Source of the DNA: Cryptomeria japonica
Lineage: Eukaryota > Streptophyta > Pinopsida > Cupressales > Cupressaceae
Reading direction: 5' to 3'
Length of the DNA stretch: 60,000 bases
Assembly (NCBI RefSeq): GCF_030272615.1
Contig: NC_081414.1
Span: 236,408,733-236,468,732, forward strand
The notes beneath the pieces are model-generated. The model did no database searches and had not been told where the DNA came from. It worked only from the letters and a program-made list of their open reading frames with translations. Each line of letters begins with the position of its first letter. Position 1 is the first letter of the stretch. Both the position numbers and the translations under genes were made by a program. This document shows positions 1 through 14,564 of the stretch, piece after piece.

Positions 1-307
1 GACTTATGATCATGAGAAGGCAAAGAGACTCCAGTCTCTCAAGGAACTCAAGAGTCTACTCACATCACAAGTGGACATACTTCAGAGAGCCTACTCTAGT
101 GCATAAGCTATCTTAGCAACTCCAGAAACCTGTACACTGGATTCGATGGAAGAATCCTATACACAACTTATGTCTACAAAAGAGTACACTGAGAACGTGC
201 CAGCGACATGGACAAATGCCATGTCACGGTTGAAGCAGAACTTTAATGATATTTTTATGAGATTGGCTAATGCATTGTTGTATATGTTGAACACTTTGAT
301 ACAAATT

Positions 308-366
<59 letters not shown>

Positions 367-567
367 TTATTTATTTATTTTGCTTTTTCAATTTGACATT
401 GTTGTCAAAGGGGGAGTAGAAATATGTATGTGTTTTTTTGAAAATTTTGTATAATGTATGCATTAAGGGGGAGCATGTGTATATGTGTAAATTTTGTTTT
501 GTATGCACACTTAGCAGTATTACTATAAAATTTTCTAAGTGTTGCCATCAATGCCAAAGGGGGAGAT
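1..567 (+). mobile_element. 3' internal end of a Copia-type retrotransposon
   Basis: This stretch ends in three polypurine-tract-like motifs (aaagggggag at about 407 and 465, and aaagggggaga at 556-566). The last abuts an LTR that begins TGTTGGC at 568. That order, coding tail then PPT then LTR, is standard for Copia elements on the plus strand. A short open frame at 146-454 encodes a polar 50-residue segment and then runs into microsatellite-encoded low complexity. It may be the C-terminus of an element protein, but no recognisable domain is present. The left part of the element lies outside the window. Copia assignment rests on the junction layout, not on a pol domain. Confidence 0.6.
307..381. 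repeat. (TC)n(TA)n(TTTA)n compound microsatellite
   Basis: A TC run of about 26 bases passes into a TA run of about 29 bases and then a short TTTA run. It lies inside the 3' untranslated part of the Copia element and accounts for the low-complexity tail of the overlapping reading frame. Confidence 0.95.
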
Positions 568-1693
568 TGTTGGCTTGTTGATGATTGTAATATATTCATC
601 ATATGTTGTTGTTGATGAAACACATACACACTCATATGTTTATATTGTCTACCGGTATAACTTCAAGTTGTTTATTCTACAACCGGTATACTAGAGGTTA
701 TACTAAGAGGTTTATTTCTAACCGGTATTTTGTGACAACTGATATATACATAGAAGACAACTAGTGGATACACATTAGTCTGCATCAACATTGAAGATCA
801 TGCAGAGATTATATCAGAATATTCAAGGATAATGGTTCATATATTTAACTCTAACCGGTATTGATTGTTCCCACCAACATTTGTTGATTTTGTGACGAGT
901 TACCACAAATCGTGATGAGATCCCACCGACAAATTTTGGTGGTATTTTTGTGATGAGTTATGATCACTCGACTAGATACACTGCACCTAGGAAATTGTGT
1001 TATGATTTCTTTGGGCTGACATGAAATCTTAATGTCTATATATTGACATTACAATAAATTATTTTATATGAGTGAAAGTGATATGTTGTGTGCGAAAGTC
1101 AAAAGAGTTAAGTTGCAAAGTATGTAGAAGAGAAGTGTTGAATATGTTGAGAAGGATCTGATCAAGCAAGTATTGTGCTACTCAGACAGATCAAACCAAT
1201 CCTGTTATTTTCTAACAATCATAGCAGAATTCAAATCCCCTAACCGGGTAAGCTCTAACAAGCTTCTTTGTACAAATTCTCTAATAGGGTGATCCATTAG
1301 TTTGGATTCAGAAATCCTCCACCGAGGTTACTCCTAACAGGGTACTACCTTTAATAGGGTACAAGCTTCTAATCAAGCTTTGGGATCTCTAACAAGATTC
1401 GCTCCTAGCAGAGCACTTTGTAGACCCTAACCGGTTAGTTATCTATTACTGCAGATAGTTAACTTGTGAGCTCCATCTCACCGTGGTTTTTACCTATTTG
1501 GGTTTTGCACGTACAAACACTTGTGTTATGGCAAATCTTTTACTTATTGTGGATGTTGTTATATCATTTTGGATTACATGCATTGTGCTTAAAAATTTTG
1601 TTAAGTTCATCTACCGGTTAGTGTTTGAAATAGTTTTATTTTTGGCGTCACTGATTCACCCCCCCCCCCTCTCAGTGCTTTTCAAGTCCATCA
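568..1693 (+). mobile_element. Copia LTR (3' LTR of the left-edge element)
   Basis: The LTR starts TGTTGGC directly after a polypurine tract and runs about 1.13 kb. Near its right end is the segment 'ccgtggtttttacc...gggttttgcacgt...cttgtgtt', followed by 'gattcacccccc...ctctcagtg'. This combination is typical of the R/U5 part of plant Copia LTRs. The right boundary (…ccatca) is inferred and may be off by some bases. The LTR contains at least five copies of ACCGGT, mostly as aaccggtat. No partner LTR is visible because the element extends left of the window. Confidence 0.6.
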
Positions 1694-3580
1694 ATATATA
1701 GTGCTTAAGCACTATTTTTAGTGTTGAATTTTTTTTGCTAAGTTTTTGATAAATCATCATACAATATTATGTTTAGGGGTCATATAAACATCTTGAATTA
1801 TTTTTTAGCTTTAAATTCTCCCAATGTCAAATATAGGTAAGTTAATAGTCAAAATTTGTTTGTTCATCCTCCTGAATGCAATGACAAGATCCATTTGGGT
1901 TGAAAATACTCTAGTAAAAAGTTGTTCACTGTATTTGAGATTCAAACCCTTGTTTTTTATTATGTCATATGGTGGCAAAATTAGATAAAACAAAAGTTGT
2001 ATTTAACTTTTTTAAGCCTCTTAGATTTAATGAGATAACAAAAAATATTATCACTTTAACTAGAATAGTTTTAATCACCAAATTTCACCATAAAATATGC
2101 ATGCAAATATAAGATTAACACGTCTTCATAATTCGTCTATGTTTCCAAATCATATTGAAACGTAAGAAAATAACATACAAGAATTTACAAAATCATCTAA
2201 AAACTCCAATCTCTCAATCAAGAATCTAAGTACTTAAAACTCTCAAAAACTAAAGCTCTGATATCAAGATAAATTTAAAATTTAAAATAGATGAATAACC
2301 AAAATCTTTCTATGAGATAAATAAATAATAAAACTAAATGAAAGAACACAACTACAAACTCGTGATTCCAAGAGAGGTGCAAATGTCAAGATGACAAGAT
2401 TGGATTAGAGCTCAAAGAAAATTTGCATAAGAATGACTACATGCATCACTATACATGCATGCCAACATATGCAAAAGCATAACAAAATGCAAAAAAATGA
2501 AAAGTACAAGCTAGATAGTGGTTTATATAAAACTAGATAGAGGATGGAGGTGACAAATCCAACCAATAAGGAATGACCAATGAGTAGTCTAGAAAATAGT
2601 AAATGCTCCCCCCTTTAAGGATGGTGAAACCTTGACACCTTATCTCCTAGATATTAATAAATTGAACTCATTTTATTAACCAAAGCAAGGTTAATAAAAG
2701 TGTAGAAAAACCCTATGACTAAGGAAAAATAAAAACCTTCACTAACAGTCTAGTTTTAAAATTGTAAGTTTTTTAATGTCTAGACCTTTTTTTTTCTATG
2801 TATTAATTAATTTACGAGGAAAGTGGTTCATAAACTTGAAACGTCATCCATTAGTATTTTTAATATACTATTAAAAAAGTTATAAAATAGTTATAGATGA
2901 TTAATTTGGACATCATTACAAAATTAAAAAAAATTTACAATTAGTCTACTCAATTATGTTAGCCATAATGAGGGTTTTCAAAAACAATAATTAGGTCAAA
3001 TAAAAAATTAATTTTAAAAAATTATAAAAAAATATATCGATCAAACTTCACCATAATACACAACTTTCCTAAAAAAATGAAGTATAATTTTTTCTTTTAT
3101 TTAAGTCAAATTATGTTGGTCGTACACATGCATGTTTTGGCCCTCTAAAAAGTGACTTTAAAAAAAGTAATTTTTGTACGTCCTACGCAAAATTAACATT
3201 TGTCACCTAGACATGTTATAATAAATTGTAGATTTCATAACTAGACTCAAAATCCTAATTTCACATTACTATACCTTGTTAATATTATATGTTTAACCAC
3301 TTCAAAATTTTACTCCAACAATGACAAACTTTGGTTTTCAAGAAAAGCACTTTCACTTTTTGGTCAAAAGTGGACCTATTATCTTGCACAAGTGCCTCAT
3401 ATAATCTAACACATGTAACTCACTTTGTTGGTGCCCGATTTTATCTTATTCAACCAATTCAAAGATGCTTCTTGACTTCTCATAATGTTGGTCAAGATTT
3501 CAATGCAACTCTTGTTGGCATTGAGGTTGTCATTGATGTCAACATGTATGTGTGCATGACTAAGTTGATGAAGTTGTAGA
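1694..3580. other. Decayed AT-rich DNA with a possible minus-strand Copia primer site
   Basis: I see no gene. 'gctctgatatcaagataaattt' at about 2254-2275 resembles the reverse complement of the tRNA-iMet primer-binding site next to an LTR end, with two changes from the usual gctctgatacca. This suggests a degraded minus-strand Copia 5' LTR to its right, with a TATA-like string near 2523. The short open frame at 3331-3579 has no recognisable domain. Confidence 0.35.
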
Positions 3581-5753
<2,173 letters not shown>

Positions 5754-6289
5754 GTACAAGAAGAAGCTCTACAAAAACAAAAGTGGTAGAAAAGCATTTT
5801 CCACAGGTGTGAATAACACGAAGTCGGGGTGGTTAATAACACTGCAGAAAATTGTGAGCAAAAAAATCTAAAAATGAAAGAGGAGATTGGAGGCAGCAAG
5901 AAGTAGAAGCATAAAGTAAGAAAAAGGAGAAAAGAGATTTCAAGCTGAGGACGACGATTAAAGAGAAAAGTGCTAAGGAAAGTTGTAGAGAAAAGAGAGT
6001 GGGATAAAGAGGAACAGAGACTAGTGATCTGAGTTTCTAGATCCAAAGCAGAGAGAGGCAAAGAAGGAAGATTGAGGAGAACAGAGACCAAAAACTAGAG
6101 AGTGCAGAGTTGAGGCAGATAACACAATGAGTTACACACACTATGAGAAGTAGAGAAGGGGGATTGAATCCAGTAGAGGTCAAAGAGATGAATACAAAGA
6201 TAAGAAGAAGACAGAGAGCAAAGAGCATAAAATAAGAGCATAACAACAAGGTGTTACAAAACCTTATTTGTAACAAGGTGATTAAATTG

Positions 6290-6694
6290 TATTTCTATTT
6301 AACTTCATTTTATATCTCTTAGTGGGTTCTCAGAGTAAGAGTAGGTGCTCATAAAGCTAGGGGTTGGTGGTCCTTTAGGTTGGTTCCCATAAACTACAAG
6401 GGTTGGTGTTCCTTGGGTTGGTGTCCTAAACTTTATAATCAGATTTCATTGTGAAGCTAGATTGGAGCAGTAGACTCCAGCAACATTTCTCATCGAGGTT
6501 TTTCTCTGTCATGGGTTTTCCTCGCATATTCTTGTGTTATGATTTTGCTCTATGTGTGTAGGTGTTAATGTGTTTTATATCCCCACTCATAGTTTTGTGA
6601 CTACAGTTATTAAAGTTTTACTTAATCCACAGAGTTAAAGTTTTTGATTACCACTGATTCACCCCCCCTCTTAGTGGTTCATTGTGTTCCTTCA
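6290..6694 (+). mobile_element. 3' end of a Copia-type LTR
   Basis: The segment 'catcgaggtttttctctgtcatgggttttcctcgcatattcttgtgtt', then 'actgattcaccccccctcttagtgg' and '…ccttca', repeats the U5 layout seen at the end of the LTR at 568-1693. I infer a Copia LTR ending near 6694. The left boundary is not resolved; it may begin at a TGTTGGG near 5186, which would put the microsatellite inside it. No tRNA-complementary primer site is evident to the right, so this is a 3' or solo LTR. Confidence 0.45.
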
Positions 6695-6858
6695 ACTCCC
6701 CTATAGCAATACTCTTACATGCCATAAGAATTTATTGTAAGCTCTCATTTTTTAATGTCATGATATGCTCTTACAAATCACAATGACATAAGATGTTGCT
6801 ACAATTTCTGATATACTACATATGATGTTGACTTGTGATAAGGAGTGACATCTCAAAG

Positions 6859-7853
6859 TGTATACACCTAAAAATGGTCTAAAGATAATAAATTGAATAA
6901 GAAATTATTTAATTAATCTCCCTCCCCAATTTATTTGAATTCATCAACAATTTGATTAAATCCTCCATCTTCATCTACTTATTAATAAATCTAATGATTT
7001 ATTAAATAGGCTCATCTCAATAATCCCTTTGATTAATTAATTCAAATTAATTAATTCAAACCCATCAAAATCATTCTTCTAATCCCTTAATTAATTAAAA
7101 CAAATCAAATCAATGAGTTATTGAAATTAATTAGCCTTTTTCACAATATTTGAATTTTTAAATTCAAATTCTCCTAACTTCTACCACTTCTAAACCTAAC
7201 CATTCCTAAACCTAACCCATTCTACCTACCACCATGTCCCCTTTCATCTAACATCTTCTAGAACCTTGTGACACTTGTCATTAAGTGTTCCCTATCATCT
7301 AACCTCTTCTAGAAGCCTCTTGACACTTGTCACTATAGAGATGACAAGTGTTCCCTTTAATCCAACCCCCTTTGCCAACTTCCTCCAATTTAACCATTGA
7401 TATCTTCAGATCAATCTTGACCGTTGAATCTTGCCACCTCACCCCAAGCCTTGGAATTCCTATAAATAGACCACATTTTGGAGCCTTGGAATTCATCATT
7501 TGCATTGTTATTATAGGCATCTAGCTTATAGTTTATCATTTCTTAGCAATGTTATCATGCTCAATTTAGCTTAAATCTTAGCTTAATCATGCTAGATCAA
7601 TCATTCATGTAGCTTAATCATGCTATCTTGCTATGCATCTTAATCATTCAAATCCTCCATCTAGATGTAGTCAAGTCACTAGAATTTGCCTAATCAGATC
7701 TGAGAGCAAAATTCATACTCGCATTTACTAGGAGGCAATAAGTCGATTAGCTATGGTTTTTCATTTCATTGATTATATCTTCTAACCATGCTTGTAATGA
7801 TTTATTGAGTGCGTTGTGGTTGCAAATACAGGTACACTTCACACAACATGACA
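6859..7853 (+). mobile_element. 5' LTR of the gypsy element (995 bp)
   Basis: Begins TGTATACACC and ends …ACATGACA, directly before a primer-site-like sequence. U3 is rich in AATTAATTAA-type strings. A TATA box, tataaata, lies at 7461-7468. This copy has an extra 14 bp (duplicated aattaattaattca) relative to the 3' LTR, which accounts exactly for the 995 versus 981 bp lengths. Confidence 0.92.
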
Positions 7854-7874
7854 TTTTGCCCCCCACCATGGGGC
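7854..7874 (+). promoter_or_regulatory. Primer-binding-site-like sequence of the gypsy element
   Basis: The bases directly after the LTR read ttttgccccccaccatgggg. They resemble the tttggcgcccaccgtgggg string I know from the same position in plant Ty3/gypsy elements, with a few changes. The position, immediately after the LTR, supports its role as the minus-strand primer site. Confidence 0.6.
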
Positions 7875-7941
7875 AGAAATCATCATTTTTGGCCTCTTAA
7901 TCTTCAGCAAACTTCATCTCTGTCTGGTTCTGGTTCAGAAA

Positions 7942-8232
7942 TTCGTACAAGTTGCCTTTTCAGCTTGTATGAACTTCCTTTTAGTCTTAGACGACACCTC
8001 ATCCTAACTCGTACGAGGTATAATTCTATGTTGTACGAGGTTTTAGACTGCAAATTCTTTACTCGTACTAGGCTGATCTTGTATCGTACGAGTTGATTTT
8101 CACGGTCGTACTAGAGCTAATTCTGTTTCGTACAAATTTTTGGTTGTTAAATTTTATGTCGTACGAGCCTATTTGTATTCCTGTGCAAAATCTAAATTTG
8201 TAGCGTATGACCTATAAATTTGTGTCGTACGA
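7942..8232 (+). repeat. Array of ten CGTAC-type motifs in the leader (cluster 1)
   Basis: Copies of TCGTACGA or close variants occur at about 7942, 8009, 8033, 8063, 8084, 8106, 8128, 8159, 8203 and 8225, mostly 20-45 bp apart. Two copies read TTCGTACAA, which fits the published SBP/SPL transcription-factor consensus TNCGTACAA. The core GTAC is also the plant copper-response element core. A regulatory role is inference. Confidence 0.75.
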
Positions 8233-9448
8233 CTCTCTGCATCTGTGATTTTTTTGGATAAACTACAAGTTAGAATTTTCAAATTTTAATCCGATCATTG
8301 CTATACGTTAGTAATTTGCATTTTTTAAGGCCTTCTGGGCATTTTTAGGCCTAGAAAGTTGCTCTTTCAAAATTTCATCTACAACTCTTGGAGACCTTTC
8401 CAACGAGGTAAACGACTCGTAATTTCAAGTCCCAAGTAGAAAGTTATGCCTATTTGAAGTTAGGATAAAATTTCATAATTCAGATCAATAATACTAACTC
8501 TGATTTGTTTATGAGATGTTTGCAGCCTAACTCTTTTCTGCAGGACGCTTGTCAAAGACATAATTCAAAGCACAATCATGACTACTAATGGATCTATTTT
8601 GCAGGTTGCCTAAGGATTCAACAAAAACTTTGTGTATTATTTAAGATTTTTAGGCACACTTCAATTTGGGCTTAAAGAAATGAACTATCATGTCTTATGT
8701 GCTTTTGATGATAGGCGAGTATGCTCTCACCTTTCTTAGGTGATTAGAAAGCTAGACTCATCTTTTGCTTTCATTAGTGCATCTCTTTAGCAGGCCTGCC
8801 CTCCCGAGGAGTAATAACTCTTAGCCATTAAGGCTGGTGAGAGGGGAACGACCTAAGTGGGAATAGCTAATGCCAAGTAATCCAACCCACTATAAAATAA
8901 ATGTGTTTTTGATGAAAATCAAAGCAACGATAGTGCTCAGGAATAGCTCTCCTTCGTACCTTCAGGTATATCAAACCTTGGTTTTCAAGGCTGCGAGACC
9001 TCTTAATTGAGTTTGTACCCCGATGCACCGAACGGATCCCTTACTAGTGTCGATTAAAATAGAATCTACCTGATTCACCTCCGAAAGGGTGATAATCTTT
9101 GTGCAAGAGAGATAGTAACTCTCCCAAGACACTTGCCATATCATGCCCCCATTAGCATTTGGATTCAGATAATACGGCGTTGAGAATCCATTGCGTGAGA
9201 CTCAGCAGTTGTATTCTGATTAGCTATTGGGTGTGTACCTAAGTCAACAAGCAAAGGTTTTCATTCTCACCCAACTTCCTTAGGGTTTAGCTTGATTGGA
9301 GTCAATTATCACATCATGTGTTTGCTGTGTATTCATCCCTAAATTGAAAAATCAGACACTTAAAACTAAAAAAACCAAGGTAAAACATCAAAATTCAGTG
9401 ATCAAAACTCAAGCAAACAAGCACTTTTTATAACTGCTCAAATACCTG

Positions 9449-9604
9449 TCGTACGAGTCAAGATTATCTATCGTACTACTGGATCTTCTATCGTATGAGT
9501 CAAGGTAATATGTCGTATGAAACACTGCTTTACACATGAAGTTACTATTCTGTCATTCTATCTTGTATCTCTTGTCGTTCTATGCTGCATAATATGTTGT
9601 ACGA
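9449..9604 (+). repeat. CGTAC-type motifs in the leader (cluster 2)
   Basis: Five more copies (tcgtacga, tcgtacta, tcgtatga twice, ttgtacga) lie at 9449, 9471, 9491, 9513 and 9597, about 1.2 kb downstream of the first cluster. Several carry the extension gagtcaag. They appear to be the same repeat family as cluster 1. Confidence 0.7.
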
Positions 9605-10151
9605 AACTCTGCATTTGTCAGTCCAAAAGTGTGCCTGATCAATTTTTAGTAAGCATAAACACCTATTATCTATCAGTCTATGCTTAAATTGTCTCCTTGG
9701 TTCGCTTGGTCAAGTTATCACCCGTCAAAATCAGACTCTAGAAGATAAACACCCCAATATTTTCAAGTGCTCACCCTCAACAAGTTCAAAATCTAAACAT
9801 CTCAAAGAGCATTATCACCCTCTTTGGTAAACTGATCACTCAAACATGGTTTCTCATCAGGATCAATCATCCTTTATCACGAAACTGAAACGTTTGGTCA
9901 GGATAACCTTGTCCCACATCGTAGGATAGATTGTTCCTACTGGACTTGGTTCTTATCAAATCATCACCATTGCACTCCTAAACCGAAGATCGAAAAACTT
10001 GCAAACCTTTAAACACCTGAATTATCTTTTAGTGTCATATCCCTCTATTGCCTTGAAATTGACAATTGATCACTTATCAAAACAACATTTAGACAATCAA
10101 ACCCCTAAAATGGAAACATAAACATTTGAAATAGCTAAAAATCATATCAAC

Positions 10152-13100
10152 ATGACATACAAAAGCAAAATGCAAGTAACAAGCCAACATATTAGAATAA
10201 GGAAACAATTTCAAAATCAAAATACAACTATGCTAAAACCTCACAAGGATTCAAATACACCTCAAAAGAAAGGTGGCTCTTTTATGCACCTCTTAAAGAG
10301 ATCTCTAAAGGATTTAGCTGAGAAAGATCAAGATTGGACACCTACGTCTAGCAAAGGCTCATCCCCCCATAAGCAAATTGACTCTCCAAAGGCATCTATT
10401 CCTACACCTCCTGAAAGCTTCCGAGAACCTTCCATAGCATCCATGCCAAATAATGCATCCAAAGACAAAGTTCCCCAAGCAATATCCATGATTGCCATCA
10501 AACCTATTTCAGAGGATCCTATTCAAAGCTCGTCTCCTTCATATCCAAGCATTAATTCATTGCAAAATCCCCATAACACTTCCTTGCAAATTGAAGTCCT
10601 CATTCATAGAACACTTGTTAAACGTGTCCTAATAGATGGGGGAGCTGGCTGGAACATTTGCTCTATGAATCTTGTCCGTGCTCTAGGATATTCAGAAGAT
10701 GCAGTTGATCCCCAGAAAAAGATAAAAATCAAAGCCTCTGGTGAAGAAGAGCATTCATCTAAAAGAATTGTGATGTTACCTATCAGAGTGGGACTTTTAC
10801 AAAAAGACACAGCATGCCAAGTTCTAGACTTGGACCCACCATGTAACATACTCTTGGAGAGACCATGGATTCAGGACATACAAGATATTACATCAATGTG
10901 TCATCAGTGCTTAAAATTTCCATACAATGGACAGGAAATCACAATATCAGCAGACTCAAATCCATTGCAGTGTTGTAATAATCTGAAATCAGCTCAAGAG
11001 GTCATTGTTCCACATAACAGAGAGGTAACAACTTCAAGCACACAATCTAAGGGACAATCATTTGCATCAATTTTGTCAAACATGAAAGAACAAATGCAGC
11101 TAAAAGATCAAGAGACCAGAGAGTATTTGCTATCATGGAAAAACAAACAAGAGCAACTTAAAATTGAAAGGGAAGAAGAAGCAGCTATAGTAGTCGATGT
11201 AGTTCACACGTATGCAGGACAAACATTAGGAACTAGCCCACTTGAATCAAAATTGCATTCGACTGACATGGACTTAACCGAGGACGATCATGAGCTTCTT
11301 GTACAAGGTCATTCTGACGAGAGTATCATTCTAGACATCGAAATACCTACTGAAAGCTCTGACATCCCTATCATGACCCCTAATATCTTTGAAACAATTC
11401 AACCTGAAGATCCTTTATCCTTAAGCTATCCTGAACCTATGGACTGGGAAAATGAAGAACATATAGTCATTGATACCTTTCCAAATGACCATGCCATATC
11501 CTTATATCTTAATGAAATCAAACCCGCAACAACTTTCACCAGGGATTCCGCTAACGTATCTTTGATTCATGGGGGTGCCAAATCTCCTAGTCACAAAATT
11601 GAAAATAAAGAAAACAATATCATGTCTAATGTTGAAAACCATTTATTGGCAACATTAGATCGAGAAAAAGTGAAAACAAAGGACGTATCTAATGGTGAAA
11701 ACCTCTGCGAGGCGCCAGAAGATGGCAGATTTGACACCTTACCTAAATTTTATCAAGAGAGGTCATCTATCCTAATCAAACCAGCAGAGGTAGTTATCAT
11801 TAGAACAACTGATCTACATCCAGCAATCTCTCTATCAAAACTAGCCAGGCAGAAATATTTTGAATCCTCCAAAGGATGGCAAATCAATTTTACCTGGACA
11901 TATACAGACATTCTAGGGTTCGATCCATATCTTATAATACATCATCCAAATATCAGTCCAGGAGTAGACATCAATAAGGGAACACAACATGGAACCATCT
12001 ACAGTATCAAAATGGCTATAGAATGGAATATAACACAACTCCAAGTCTTTGGAGACTCTCAACTCGTCATCAACCAAATCAATGATGACTATAAAACAAA
12101 GGATGACAAACTCATGCCTTACAAAAAGATGGTGGATGATTTCAAGAAATACTTTGTAGAAATAACTTTTGAACAGATTCCAAGAAGTGATAATAAAGTA
12201 GTAGATGCCATGGCTACACTTGCTTCTCTATTACAGACACAAGAAAATCAAGAGCGTTACGAATTCCTAGTTGAAGAGTTGTTTCATCCCGCCTTTAATT
12301 GTCTTGATTCCCAAACCATCTGTCAACTTATTGGACACGATTCCTCTCACTATGGCCAAACCTACACATACCTAAAAGACAACATCTTACCTCCCAACTT
12401 ATCAAAGAATCAAAAGAGAAACTTTATTTGCCAATCCTCTCATTTTACTCTCGTCGCAGATACCCTGTATAAACGAGGTCTAGACGGTACTCTCTTACGA
12501 TGTCTTGAACAAGAAGAATCTGAGAAGGCCTTACATGAAGTCCATAACGACATTTGTGGCACTCATTCAAGTGGTCTTACCCTTTCAAAAAAACTCATAC
12601 GCTTGGGCTATTATTGGCCGACCATGGAATGTGATTCTTTTAAAATAGCAAGAACATGCAAACAATGTCAGATCCATGGGAATTTGATTCATGCACCAGC
12701 ACAAGAACTACATGCTCTAGCAACATCATGGCCTTCTTGTCAATGGGGTCTGGATCTGGTAGGAAAGATAAATCCTTCTTCATCAAATGGACACAAATTC
12801 ATCCTTGTAGCTACAAAATATTTTACAAAATGGATTGAAGTTGTACATCTCATAAACATCACAGGAAAACAAATTGCTGCATTTATCTTGAACTATATCA
12901 TCTGTCGCTATGGAATACCAATGACCATTATCACTGATAATGGGTGACTATTCAAGAATCAAGATGTACAAGAGCTATGTGAGAAGTTCAAAATCCAGCA
13001 CAGATTCTCCACACCATATTATCCACGAGGAAATGGGCAGGCAGAAGCATCTAACAAAACCATTCTGAAAATCCTCAAAAAGATAGTGAACGATGTTGGA

Positions 13101-13610
13101 AAAGATTGGCATATTCAACTGAACCTTGCACTATGGGCCTACTGTACTAGTATATGCACACCGATAGGTGCCACACCTTTCTCTCTTGTATATGGATCAA
13201 AATCCATATTACCAATCGAAGTAGAGATACCTTCTCTACGAGTATCCTTAAAAGGACTCATTCCAGATGAAGAACAAAGAATATCTAGACTGCAAGAGTT
13301 AGAACTAATCCATGAATGAAGACAAAATGCCTTTAATCATCTAAAGGTATATCAACAAAGAATGTGTCAGAGCTATAATCATAAGGTCAAACCAAGACTA
13401 TTTCAAGTGGGAGAACTAGTGCTGAAGGAAAATCCATGCAACCAGGCAAGGCGAGAAAAGAAAGGAAAGTTTGAACCAAACTGGTTAGGTCCATTTATGG
13501 TCACAATAGTATTTGGATCAGGAGCATATCAGCTATCAACACAAGACGAAGATAAGCTCGGGGAACTTATCAATACCATGCATCTGAAAAAGTTTTGTCT
13601 GAAAAATTAG
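10152..13610 (+). pseudogene. pol: Gypsy/Tat polyprotein: protease, RT stub, RNase H, integrase
   Basis: One reading frame runs through the region, broken by TGA at 12945-12947 and 13317-13319. Residues 1-140 are a polar, Ser/Pro-rich lead-in. Residues 145-275 are a retropepsin-like domain with catalytic motif LIDGGAG and the later LLERPW and CLKFPYNG motifs. Residues 530-608 resemble the start of Tat-type RT (WTYTDILGFDP). The frame then jumps directly into the middle of a second RNase H (FGDSQLVINQI, PRSDNKVVDAMATLAS), so RT, RNase H 1 and half of RNase H 2 are missing without a frame change. Integrase follows with the zinc-binding H/C pairs (CKQCQ), Asp in WGLDLVG and ITDNG, and the third catalytic residue Glu at 13044-13046 beyond the first stop. 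A C-terminal SH3-like part ends at 13610. It cannot reverse transcribe its own RNA. Confidence 0.9.
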
Positions 13611-14067
13611 AAAAATAAAAAATAGTGAAAAAAAAAGCAGGAAAAAAAAAGAAGAAGAAGAGGAAGAAGAGAAAAAAAAAATCAAATATCAGAAAAAGTG
13701 CAATAAAAATAGATGGTGAAAACCTGGCAAACAGGCGCTATCTGCCCGCGAGCTCTTCCATCTATTAGTTCATGCATTCTTTTTGCTTGCATTCATTCAT
13801 TTTCCATTAGCACTAACCATCAACAAGCCTTTGTATGTATGAAAGCATCCCAGGTGGCTTCTCGCCATGGTTTGGATCACTGGATATATCATAACAATTT
13901 TGTTTCTAGGCTTGGGGCAAAATCCTACACCTAGCTGGGGGCAAAATTTTGATCATTTTGAGCTAAATCAAACAAGTAGAACAATAGTTAGACAACTCTT
14001 ATCACGCAAAAACTGAGACACATCCAATGTTGAACACAAGATCAAGCTATCACAAAGTCAATCTAAG
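13611..14067 (+). other. 3' untranslated region of the gypsy element, part 1
   Basis: A purine-rich run (13610-13690) precedes 'gatggtgaaaacctggcaaacaggcgc' (13712-13738) and 'cctacacctagctgggggcaaa' (13924-13945). Both phrases recur in reverse complement at 28750-28780 and 28585-28610 in the minus-strand Tat element. They are therefore conserved non-coding landmarks of this lineage, not genes. The open frame at 13713-13934 has no domain. Confidence 0.7.
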
Positions 14068-14072
14068 CACAT

Positions 14073-14551
14073 TGTTGGTGTAAATAATTATTCATCATGG
14101 ATATTATTACACTTACTTAAGTTTACTTAGGATAATGCATTTCATAGTAGTTTGGATATGAGACACTTGGGTGTTTGTGTCACATTGGGATAGTGTGTGT
14201 AGGAGAAATTCCACCTCTTATGGTGTTGATCTTGTTATTACACTATCATATCCACTTATTGTGGAGTGATAATTCCACCTTTGGTGGGTGATCCACCTCA
14301 TGTGGAATATTATATTATTTCTCCTACCTACCCACACCTATTTCCTACCTACCCTTGTTTCTTATTGAGCCACATGTTATATTTGTGTGCTCATACATAT
14401 CCCTAGCCTTGCCTATATAAGCAGGCTCATCTACATTGTATGTAGGTTGTTGATCATTTTTCTATTGATGAGAATACAGTTTATTCTTGTCTCATATTAT
14501 GTCTCTATCTTGTACATTTCATTGACCTCTTGATCTTGGCAAAATCCAACA
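14073..14551 (+). mobile_element. 5' LTR of the nested Copia element
   Basis: Begins TGTTGGTGTAA and ends AAATCCAACA. A TATA box, tatataa, is at 14414-14420, followed by agcaggctcat. The middle holds short dispersed units around 'ttccacct…tggtg' (14211-14300). Confidence 0.95.
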
Positions 14552-14564
14552 TGGTATCAGAGCT
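14552..14564 (+). promoter_or_regulatory. tRNA-iMet primer-binding site
   Basis: tggtatcagagct follows the 5' LTR directly. This is the canonical plant Copia primer site, complementary to the 3' end of initiator methionine tRNA. Confidence 0.95.

Larger units (their letters stand above)
7875..10151 (+). other. Long leader of the gypsy element
   Basis: This 2.3-kb stretch lies between the primer site and the open reading frame. It has no convincing gag ORF or zinc knuckle. It contains two clusters of CGTACG-type motifs (listed separately) and a middle part near 8780-8890 with a locally GC-richer passage (gcaggcctgccctcccgagg). The short open frame at 7809-8096 overlaps the LTR end and the motif array and is probably not a gene. 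Confidence 0.6.
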
